The translations under genes were made by a program, and so were the position numbers. From Umezawaea endophytica (GTDB taxonomy: Bacteria; Actinomycetota; Actinomycetes; Mycobacteriales; Pseudonocardiaceae), in the NCBI RefSeq assembly GCF_025061645.1, contig NZ_JANYMP010000034.1, positions 1-64,000 of the forward strand: a DNA stretch of 64,000 bases, written 5' to 3'. The notes beneath the pieces were generated by a model. It was not told the origin of the DNA. It saw only the letters and a program-made list of their open reading frames with translations, and ran no database searches. Below, piece by piece: positions 26,899 to 34,413 of the stretch. The first letter of the stretch is position 1. Each line of letters opens with the position of its first letter.

Positions 26899-27624
26899 CT
26901 ACTCCCAGATCGCGATGCTGCGCCTGGTGGGCGCCGTGGTGGAGTTGGAGGAGAACAGCTCCGGCGAGCGGGCCCTGATCCGTTCGACGTCGTCGAACAC
27001 GGCCCGCAGGTGGGCGCGCATCGCGGTCCGCGCCTGCTCGGCGTCGCCGCGCGTGACGGCGTCGAGGATGTCCGCGTGCTGGTGGACGAACGTGCCCGGT
27101 GAGTCGGCCTCGTAGAGGCCCAATCGGCGGGCCCGGTCCAGGTGGCCCTTGGCGGCGACGACGGTCGCCCAGGCGTTCGCGTGCCCGCTCAGCCGCAGCA
27201 GCCCGTGGTGGAACTCCTCGTCGAGCGCGAAGAACTCCTCCAGGTCGATCCCCGGTCGGCGCTGCCTCTCCACGTTCGACCGGAGGTCGGCCACCACGGC
27301 CGGGTCCAGCGCGGCAGGCAGGTCGTCCAGCGCGGCCAGTTCGACGGCCTCGCGCAGGAACTGGGCGTCGGCGACCTTGACCGGGTCCACGCGGGAGACG
27401 AACGAGCCCACCTGCGGGAACACCTGGACCAGGCCTTCCTCGGCCAGCAGGATCAGGCTCTCGCGCACGGGGGTGCGGCTGACGCCGAGGGTGGCCGCCA
27501 GTTCGTTCTCCGACAGTGCCGCGCCCGGCGGGAGTTCCATGGTCAACACCTGCCTGCGGAGGACTTCGTACACCGCTCGGCGGCTCGTCTTCCGCTCGTT
27601 CGCTTTGACCACGCGGCCCATCAT
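26899..27624 (-). CDS. GntR/FadR-family repressor of sugar-acid operon
   Basis: The 241-aa protein has a GntR winged helix at about residues 12-75 (SENELAATLGVSRTPVRESL) and a FadR-type helical C-terminal domain (FCD) with conserved Asp/His metal ligands. It is divergent from the mannonate dehydratase gene, with a 26-bp palindrome between them. FCD regulators commonly bind sugar acids, so the inducer is probably mannonate or a hexuronate. Two adjacent ATGs (27624 and 27621) fit equally. Confidence 0.92.
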   Translation of the reverse strand: MMGRVVKANERKTSRRAVYEVLRRQVLTMELPPGAALSENELAATLGVSRTPVRESLILLAEEGLVQVFPQVGSFVSRVDPVKVADAQFLREAVELAALDDLPAALDPAVVADLRSNVERQRRPGIDLEEFFALDEEFHHGLLRLSGHANAWATVVAAKGHLDRARRLGLYEADSPGTFVHQHADILDAVTRGDAEQARTAMRAHLRAVFDDVERIRARSPELFSSNSTTAPTRRSIAIWE

Positions 27625-27647
27625 AGTGCGCCGTTCCGCTTGACTAT

Positions 27648-27673
27648 CTGGTCGACAAGTACTTGTATACCAG
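27648..27673. promoter_or_regulatory. 26-bp GntR operator
   Basis: The arms CTGGT-nn-ACAAGT and ACTTGT-nn-ACCAG pair at 11 of 13 positions each. The core is a GT-N-AC type site typical of FadR-family GntR repressors. It lies about 25 bp before gntR and 60 bp before manD, so one site can control both directions. Confidence 0.72.
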
Positions 27674-27733
27674 TACTGCTCGACAGGGAGTCGCGCCTGG
27701 TCGGCGGCGTCGTAGTCACAAGGGAGTGAACTC

Positions 27734-28942
27734 GTGAGCACCATCGCCCGCGCGGAAGTCCTCGTCTCCTCACCCGGCCGCAACTTCGTCACGCTGCGGA
27801 TCACCACCTCCGACGGCGTCACCGGGTTGGGCGACGCCACGCTGAACGGACGTGAGCTGGCCGTGGCGTCCTACCTGCGGGACCACCTCGTCCCGCTGCT
27901 GATCGGCCGCGACCCGGCCCGCATCGAGGACACCTGGCAGTACCTCTACCGCGGCGCCTACTGGCGTCGTGGCCCGGTGACGATGACCGCCATCGCGGCG
28001 GTGGACACGGCGCTGTGGGACATCAAGGGCAAGGTCGCCGGACTGCCCGTCTACCAGCTCCTCGGCGGCCGGTCGCGCAACGGCGTGCTGGTCTACTCCC
28101 ACGCCAGCGGCGTGGACGTGCCGTCGCTGCTCGACGACGTGGCCCGGTTCCGGGACCTCGGCTACCTCGCCGTGCGGGCGCAGGCCGCCGTGCCGGACAT
28201 CGGCGGTTCCTACGGCGTCCGCAAGGGCGAGGTGTACGAGCCCGCGGCGACGTCGTTGCCCGACGAGCAGCCGTGGAGCACCGAGGCCTACCTGAACTTC
28301 GCGCCCGGCTACCTGCGCGCGGTGCGCGACCGCTTCGGCTTCGACTTCCACCTGCTGCACGACGTGCACCACCGGCTGACCCCGATCGAGGCGGCCCGGT
28401 TCGGCAAGGACGTCGAGGAGTGCCGGTTGTTCTGGATGGAGGACCCCACTCCCGCGGAGAACCAGGAGGCGTTCCGGCTCATCCGGCAGCACACCACCAC
28501 GCCGATCGCGGTGGGGGAGAACCTGACATCCATCTGGGACGTGCAGCACCTCATCACCGAGCAGCTCATCGACTACGTGCGCACCACGGTCGTGCACGCG
28601 GGCGGCATCACGCACCTGCGGCGGATCTTCGACCTGGCCGCGCTCTACCAGGTCCGGACCGGCTCGCACGGCGCCACCGACCTGTCGCCGATCTCCCTGG
28701 CCGCCGCCGTCCACGTCGACATCTCCGTGCCGAACTTCGGCATCCAGGAGTACATGGGGCACGCGGCGGAGACCGCGGAGGTGTTCCGCAGCGGGGTGCG
28801 GTTCGAGAACGGGATGCTGCTGCCGTCGGAGGAACCCGGTCTCGGTGTCGAGTACGACGACGAGGCGGCGGAGCGGTTCCCGTACGAGCCCAAGTACCTG
28901 CCCGTGGCGCGGCGCCTCGACGGCTCCGTCCACGACTGGTGA
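27734..28942 (+). CDS. manD: D-mannonate dehydratase (enolase superfamily)
   Basis: The 402-aa enzyme shows the ManD pattern: YSHASG and [14 protein letters not shown] in the capping region, [10 protein letters not shown] with metal and catalytic residues, WMEDPTP, and VGENLTS. It removes water from D-mannonate to give 2-keto-3-deoxygluconate, which the KDG kinase five genes on would phosphorylate. Some ManD relatives act on gluconate or have low activity, so the exact substrate is not fixed. Confidence 0.92.
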   Translation: MSTIARAEVLVSSPGRNFVTLRITTSDGVTGLGDATLNGRELAVASYLRDHLVPLLIGRDPARIEDTWQYLYRGAYWRRGPVTMTAIAAVDTALWDIKGKVAGLPVYQLLGGRSRNGVLVYSHASGVDVPSLLDDVARFRDLGYLAVRAQAAVPDIGGSYGVRKGEVYEPAATSLPDEQPWSTEAYLNFAPGYLRAVRDRFGFDFHLLHDVHHRLTPIEAARFGKDVEECRLFWMEDPTPAENQEAFRLIRQHTTTPIAVGENLTSIWDVQHLITEQLIDYVRTTVVHAGGITHLRRIFDLAALYQVRTGSHGATDLSPISLAAAVHVDISVPNFGIQEYMGHAAETAEVFRSGVRFENGMLLPSEEPGLGVEYDDEAAERFPYEPKYLPVARRLDGSVHDW

Positions 28943-28947
28943 CCGGC

Positions 28948-30387
28948 ATGACGAGACTCACCGCGACCACCGCGCGCGACCTCGCCCCGGCGCTGCGGCC
29001 ACTGGTCGACCCCGGCGCGTCGGAGCCCCGGATCGTCCACTTCGGACTCGGTGCGTTCCACCGCGCCCACCAGGCCGTGTACACCGAGGCCGCCGCCGCG
29101 CGCACCGGTGAACCCTGGGGCATCACGGTCGTGGCGCCGCGCTCCGAGACGTCGGTGGCCGCGCTGCGCGCCCAGGACTGCCTCTACTCCGTCACCGAAC
29201 GCCACCCGGACGGACCGCGCACGCGGGTCGTGGGCTCGATCGTCGGCGCGTTGCTGATGCGGCGGGACGCGGCCGAGGTCGACGCGCTGCTGGCCGCGCC
29301 CGCCACCACCGTCGTCACCCTCACCATCACGGAGAAGGGCTACCACCGGCGTCCCGGCACGACCGACCTGGACACCGCCGCCCCGGAGATCGCCGCCGAC
29401 CTCGTGGCGGACGCGGGTGACCAGCGCACCGCCGTGGCGCGGCTGGCGGGTGGCCTGGCGGCCCGGTACCGCGCGCACGGCGCGCCGATCAGCGTCGTCT
29501 CGTGCGACAACGCCACCGCGAACGGAGCCGTGCTGCGGGGTGTGGTGCGCGGCTTCGTGGAGGCGTCGCCGTGGCCGGATCGGCGCGCGCTGCTGGCCTG
29601 GCTGGACGAGTCGGTCGCGTTCCCGTCCACGGTGGTCGACCGCATCGTGCCCGCGACCACCGACGAGGACGAGGAGGCGGCGTCCGCGGCGCTCGGCCTG
29701 CGCGACCGGATGCCGGTGGTGGGCGAGCCCTACCGGCAGTGGGTGCTGGAGGACTCCTTCACCGCGGCCCGACCCGCGTGGGAACTCGACGGGGCGGTGT
29801 TGACCGGCGACGTCGCCCCCTACCAGTCGATGAAGTTGAGGCTGCTCAACGGATCGCACTCCGCGCTGGCCTACCTCGGGTTGGCGGCGGGGCACGGTTC
29901 CGTCCGCGCGGTCCTGCACACCACGTGGGGCGAGCGGTTCGTCCGCGACTTCGGCGCCGAGGTCGCGCGCACCCTCCCGGAGGGCGGGCCCGACGCGACC
30001 GCCTACGTCGAGGACCTGGTGCGCAGGTTCCGCAACCCGGCCATGCGGCACCTGCTGCGGCAGATCGGGTCCGACGGCTCGCTGAAGATCCCCGAGCGGT
30101 GGTTCGGCGCACTGCGGGAAGCACGCGGGGACACGCCGCTGCTGGAACTGGCGCTCGCCGGCTGGGTCAACTCGACCCGGCCCGACGACCGCCACCCGGT
30201 GTTCGGCACGACCGATCCGCTCGCCGAACCACTGGCCCGCTGCTGGTACGACCGCCCCGACCACGTCGAGCTGGTCGCCAGGCTGCTCCACCTCGTCGGC
30301 GCCCCGGACCTGGCCGAGCGCGCGGACCTCGTGAAAGCCGTGGCCGCCCGGCTGCCCGCACTGCGGGCCGGGCGGATCGAACTCTGA
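28948..30387 (+). CDS. Mannitol dehydrogenase-family oxidoreductase, probable fructuronate reductase
   Basis: The 479-aa polyol-specific long-chain dehydrogenase has the NAD loop GLGAFHRAHQA near residue 30 and the catalytic block KLRLLNGSHSALAYLG near 295. Beside manD it most likely interconverts fructuronate and mannonate (UxuB role). The ATG at 28948 lies just past the manD stop; a GTG at 28939 overlapping that stop is the alternative. Confidence 0.9.
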   Translation: MTRLTATTARDLAPALRPLVDPGASEPRIVHFGLGAFHRAHQAVYTEAAAARTGEPWGITVVAPRSETSVAALRAQDCLYSVTERHPDGPRTRVVGSIVGALLMRRDAAEVDALLAAPATTVVTLTITEKGYHRRPGTTDLDTAAPEIAADLVADAGDQRTAVARLAGGLAARYRAHGAPISVVSCDNATANGAVLRGVVRGFVEASPWPDRRALLAWLDESVAFPSTVVDRIVPATTDEDEEAASAALGLRDRMPVVGEPYRQWVLEDSFTAARPAWELDGAVLTGDVAPYQSMKLRLLNGSHSALAYLGLAAGHGSVRAVLHTTWGERFVRDFGAEVARTLPEGGPDATAYVEDLVRRFRNPAMRHLLRQIGSDGSLKIPERWFGALREARGDTPLLELALAGWVNSTRPDDRHPVFGTTDPLAEPLARCWYDRPDHVELVARLLHLVGAPDLAERADLVKAVAARLPALRAGRIEL

Positions 30388-30419
30388 CCACCACTCCCCG
30401 CTGAGCAACGGAGCACAGG

Positions 30420-31802
30420 ATGACGGGCACCCCCGGCGCGACGCACGACGCGCCCGCGACGCGCACCACGAGAGACCTGACCAGGGCCGCGATGTCCGGC
30501 TGGCTCGGCACGGCCATGGAGTTCATGGACTTCCAGCTCTACTCGCTGGCCGCCGCGATCGTGTTCAACAAGATCTTCTTCCCGGACGTCAGCCCGGCCA
30601 TCGGCCTGATCGCCGCGATGGCCACCTACGGCGTCGGCTACGTGGCCCGCCTCGCGGGCGCCGTCTACTTCGGACGGATGGGCGACCGGATCGGCCGCAA
30701 GAAGGTCCTGTTCATCACCATCGCGCTCATGGGCGCGTCGACCACCCTGATCGGCGCGCTGCCGAGCTACCAGACGATCGGCATCGCCGCGCCGATCCTG
30801 CTGGTCGCGCTGCGGCTCGTGCAGGGCTTCGGCGCGGGCGCGGAGATCGCCGGTGCCACGGTGATGCTGGCCGAGTACGCGCCGGTGCGGCGCCGGGGCC
30901 TGGTCTCCTCGCTGGTGTCGCTGGGCACGAACTCCGGCACCCTCGCCGCCTCCGGGCTGTGGGCGATCCTGATCGCGGTCCTGTCCGAGGAGCAGTTGAT
31001 CTCCTGGGGCTGGCGCCTGCCGTTCCTGCTCAGCTTCGTGCTGATGGTGTTCGCGGTGTGGTTGCGGCGCAACCTCAAGGAGAGCCCCGTCTTCGAGGAG
31101 CGCGCGGATGTCGTCGACGGGGTCGCGCTGTCGCGCACCGAGGCCGAGGAGGCCGCCGCCGCGAGTGGTGACGACGTGCTGCGGCAGGGTCTGCGGCAGC
31201 GCAAGGGCAGGGCGTTCTTCGTCGCGCTGGGCCTGCGCTTCGGCCAGGCGGGCAACTCCGGGCTCGTCCAGACGTTCCTCGTCGGCTACATCGCCACGAC
31301 GCTGCTGGTGAGCAAGACGGTGCCCACCACCGCCATCGTCTACGGGTCCCTGGTGGGGTTCGCGACCGTGCCGGTGGTCGGGTTGCTCGGCGACCGCTTC
31401 GGCCGCCGACCGGTCTACCTGGCGCTGACGCTGCTGACCGCCGCGTTCGCGTTCCCGATGATGCTGCTGATCACCAGCGGCAGCACGGTGGCGATCGTCG
31501 TCGCGATGGTGCTGGGCCTCAACATCGGTGTGCTCGGCCTGTTCTCGCTGGAGAGCGTCACGATGGCCGAGCTGTTCGGCTCCCGCACGCGGTTCACGCA
31601 GTTGGCGCTGGCCAAGGAGATCGGCGGCATCCTCGCCACCGCGATCGGCCCGGTCGTGGCCGCCACCCTCACCGCGGTCACCGGCCACTGGTGGCCCGTC
31701 GCGGCGATGCTCGTCGTCTACTCGCTGATCACGTTCGTGTCGGCGTACCTGGCCCCGGAGACCCGCGGGCGCGACCTGGTCCGGTTGGAGGACGCGGTAT
31801 GA
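30420..31802 (+). CDS. MFS transporter, metabolite:H+ symporter (MHS) family
   Basis: The 460-aa protein has 12 predicted membrane helices and two MFS loops: GRMGDRIGRKK between helices 2 and 3, and GDRFGRRP in the second half. The N-terminal motif TAMEFMDFQLYS is typical of the MHS group, which imports organic or sugar acids with protons. Its place inside the sugar-acid operon makes it the likely uptake system. The stop overlaps the next start by 4 bp. Confidence 0.92.
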   Translation: MTGTPGATHDAPATRTTRDLTRAAMSGWLGTAMEFMDFQLYSLAAAIVFNKIFFPDVSPAIGLIAAMATYGVGYVARLAGAVYFGRMGDRIGRKKVLFITIALMGASTTLIGALPSYQTIGIAAPILLVALRLVQGFGAGAEIAGATVMLAEYAPVRRRGLVSSLVSLGTNSGTLAASGLWAILIAVLSEEQLISWGWRLPFLLSFVLMVFAVWLRRNLKESPVFEERADVVDGVALSRTEAEEAAAASGDDVLRQGLRQRKGRAFFVALGLRFGQAGNSGLVQTFLVGYIATTLLVSKTVPTTAIVYGSLVGFATVPVVGLLGDRFGRRPVYLALTLLTAAFAFPMMLLITSGSTVAIVVAMVLGLNIGVLGLFSLESVTMAELFGSRTRFTQLALAKEIGGILATAIGPVVAATLTAVTGHWWPVAAMLVVYSLITFVSAYLAPETRGRDLVRLEDAV

Positions 31803-32821
31803 AGGCGGTCGTCGTGCACGGTCCGGAGGACCTGAGGATCGACGAGGTGCCCGACCCCGTGCCGGGGCCGGGGGAGGTGCTGCTGGCCGTGGAGTTCGGC
31901 GGGGTCTGCGGCTCCGACCTCGCGTACTGGAAGAACGGCGCCTCCGGCACGGCGGTGCTCCGGCACCCGCTCGTGCTCGGCCACGAGGTCGCCGGACGCG
32001 TTTCGGCCACCGGCCCCGGCGTCACCGGGTTCGCCGTCGGCCAGGCCGCGACCGTGCACCCGGCCACCCCGCTCGGGACCCTCCCGCAGCGGCTCGCGGG
32101 GCGAACCAACCTGCACGAGCGGGTCCGCTACCTGGGGTCGGCGGCGTTCGACCCGCACACCGACGGCGGTTTCAGCGAGTACGTCAAGGTGCGCGCCGAC
32201 CAGGTGCGCCCGCTGCCCGACGGGGTCGGCACCCGGCTCGGGGCACTTGCCGAACCGCTGGCCGTCGCGCTGCACGCGGTCCGGCGGGCGGGCGACGTGC
32301 GCGGACGCGACGTGCTGGTCAACGGAGCCGGGCCCATCGGCTGCCTGGTGGTCGCCTCGGCGAAGCTCGCGGGCGCGGCGGGCGTCGTGGTGGCCGACGT
32401 CGCCGACCAGCCGCTGGCGATAGCGCGCGCCCTGGGAGCGGACGACGTGCGGAACCTCGCCACGGGGGACCGGCTGCCCGAGGACGTCGAACTCGTCTTC
32501 GAGGCGTCCGGAGCCCCGGCCGCGCTGGCCGGGGTCCTCCGCGCCACGGCACGCGGCGGCACCGTCGTGCAGGTCGGCAACCTGCCCGGCGCGCAGGCGC
32601 GCAGCGCGCTCGGCGACCTCGTCACCAGGGAGATCACCTGGATAGGCTCCTACCGGTTCGCGGACGAGATCACCGACGCCGTGCGGGCGCTCGGCGACGG
32701 ACTGGACCTGGAGCCGCTCATCACCCGCACGTTCGACCTGGCCGACGCGGCGGCGGCGCTCGACTTCGCCGCGTCCTCGCACGGCGGCAAGGTGCTGCTG
32801 CGGATGGGAGGAGGGGCATGA
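31799..32821 (+). CDS. Medium-chain dehydrogenase, L-idonate 5-dehydrogenase-like
   Basis: The 340-aa enzyme keeps the catalytic zinc pattern (GGVCGSD, then GHEVAG) and the Rossmann loop VNGAGPIGCLVVASAKLAG. The four-Cys structural zinc lobe is absent: the stretch between VHPATP and YLGSAAF has no cysteines, though its surroundings resemble idonate dehydrogenases. It would oxidise a sugar acid at C5 and feed the KDG route. It overlaps genes on both sides by 4 bp. Confidence 0.88.
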   Translation: MKAVVVHGPEDLRIDEVPDPVPGPGEVLLAVEFGGVCGSDLAYWKNGASGTAVLRHPLVLGHEVAGRVSATGPGVTGFAVGQAATVHPATPLGTLPQRLAGRTNLHERVRYLGSAAFDPHTDGGFSEYVKVRADQVRPLPDGVGTRLGALAEPLAVALHAVRRAGDVRGRDVLVNGAGPIGCLVVASAKLAGAAGVVVADVADQPLAIARALGADDVRNLATGDRLPEDVELVFEASGAPAALAGVLRATARGGTVVQVGNLPGAQARSALGDLVTREITWIGSYRFADEITDAVRALGDGLDLEPLITRTFDLADAAAALDFAASSHGGKVLLRMGGGA

Positions 32822-33780
32822 CCGGTGTCGTCACGCTCGGGGAGACGATGGCGCTGCTGGCGCTCCCGGAGGGCCGGATCGGCGTCGGCACGCCGGTCGT
32901 GGTCGGCATCGGGGGAGCCGAGTCCAACGTCGCCATCGCGCTGGCCCGCCTCGACGTGCCGTGCACGTGGATCAGCCGCGTGGGCGACGACGCGCTGGGA
33001 ACGCTGGTGGGCAGGGAGATCCGTGCCGAGGGCGTCGCGGTGCGGGCGCGGCGCAGCACCGACGCGCCGACCGGGATGATGGTCAAGGAGCACCTCGGCG
33101 GCCGTCCCTCGCGCGTCCGGTACTACCGGAGCGGCAGCGCGGCCTCCCGGATGTCGCCCGCCGACGTCGACGAGGCGGTGGTGGCGGAGGCCGACGTCCT
33201 GCACGTCACCGGGATCACCGCCGCGCTGGGACCGGGGCCCCGTGCCGCGCTCGCCAAGGCGGTGGAGGTCGCCCGCGCCAACGGGACGCTGGTGTCGTTC
33301 GACGTCAACCACCGCAGCACCCTGTGGGGGTCGGACGAGGCGGTACCCGTGCTGTCCGGCCTGATCGCCGCCGCGGACCTGGTCTTCGCCGGCAGCGACG
33401 AGGCCGCCCTCGTGCTGGGACGGCCCGGTCCCGACCCGCTGACTCCGGAGAGCGGCGCGGAGCTGGCGGAAGCGCTCGTCGGGCTCGGGCCCGCCACCGC
33501 CGTGGTGAAGCTCGGTGAGCTGGGTTCGGTGGCGAACCGGGCGGACGAGTCGGTCTTCGCCCCCACCGAGCCGGTGCGGGTCGTCGACCCGGTGGGCGCG
33601 GGTGACGCGTTCGTCGGCGGCTACCTGGCCGAGCTGCTCCGCGGCGGGTCGCTCGCCCGGTGCCTGGCCGCGGGCAACGTCCTGGGCGGGATCGTCTGCA
33701 CGGTGCCCGGCGACTGGGAGGGGCTGCCCACCAGGGCCGAGCTGGCCGCGAGGGGAAACCCGCACGAGGTGGTCCGCTGA
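32818..33780 (+). CDS. kdgK: PfkB-family sugar kinase, probable 2-keto-3-deoxygluconate kinase
   Basis: The 320-aa ribokinase-fold enzyme has the N-terminal GGAESNVAIALARL motif and the catalytic DPVGAGDAFVGGYL near residue 257. Downstream of mannonate dehydratase it most likely phosphorylates KDG to KDPG. No KDPG aldolase is present in the window, so that step is encoded elsewhere. It is the last gene of the operon. Confidence 0.88.
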   Translation: MTGVVTLGETMALLALPEGRIGVGTPVVVGIGGAESNVAIALARLDVPCTWISRVGDDALGTLVGREIRAEGVAVRARRSTDAPTGMMVKEHLGGRPSRVRYYRSGSAASRMSPADVDEAVVAEADVLHVTGITAALGPGPRAALAKAVEVARANGTLVSFDVNHRSTLWGSDEAVPVLSGLIAAADLVFAGSDEAALVLGRPGPDPLTPESGAELAEALVGLGPATAVVKLGELGSVANRADESVFAPTEPVRVVDPVGAGDAFVGGYLAELLRGGSLARCLAAGNVLGGIVCTVPGDWEGLPTRAELAARGNPHEVVR

Positions 33781-34413
33781 TCGTCCGCGGGGCGGTTCTC
33801 CCGCCACTTCCCATTGTGGACCGCTGGGGCAGGTGGTCCTGTTCACAGGTCGAAGGCGTGATCCGCGGCTTTCCGCAGCATTGTGGTTGTCCGATGGTCG
33901 CGGGATTCACCGTTGGCGTTTAGAGCAGTGGCGGCGAAACGCGTGGTAGTGGTTTCGTAACTTTGTTACCGATGTGTTCGAGTACGGTGATGGCTCTGCT
34001 CTATTGAGATGCGCGACCCCAGGGTTTCAGGGAGTGGAATAACCCTTGACCTGCGGTTTTGCCCCTGTCGTGGGATCGCGTGGGAGAGCTGTTGAAGTTT
34101 GTTCAGCGCTGCGGGATGATCTGCCGCGGGCGGGCTATTCCGGTTTTGTCGATGGGAGTGTTCGACCGGCCGACTCGGAAAAACGGTGATGGCTGACCGG
34201 TATGTCCGATTGTCCGAGTGCGGCCATCCGAAAGCGTGGGGCAGCGATAGTGTCGAGGAGGGTGATCATCGCTCTTTGTTCGCACGGGCTTGGTCGAGCG
34301 CGGCGTGGCGGCGCAATCCTATCCGACGTCGTTTCGAATACGCGCGGGAAGAATCGTCGACAACCCCCGGTCGGGCCTGGACCGGTGAACGGCGACGGTC
34401 GCGAAGGCTGATC
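33781..34413 (+). other. 633-bp intergenic region, lower GC, no gene supported
   Basis: This stretch is richer in A/T than the flanking coding DNA and has no frame with coding character. A short hairpin (GGCGG-N5-CCGCC, 33791-33805) follows kdgK and may weakly terminate it. A small inverted repeat GTAAC-TTT-GTTAC lies at 33957-33969. The region probably holds the promoter and leader of the large LuxR-type regulator that opens the biosynthetic cluster. Confidence 0.6.

Noticed and set aside
25100-27115. Long plus-strand frames opposite the AfsR-type regulator
   Set aside because: Ser/Arg/Ala-rich low-complexity translation without motifs, while the minus strand has a complete multi-domain regulator.
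34186-34413. N-terminal extension of the LAL regulator by 76 codons
   Set aside because: Composition is unlike the rest of the protein and lacks GC bias at third positions; the ATPase domain begins right after the ATG at 34414.
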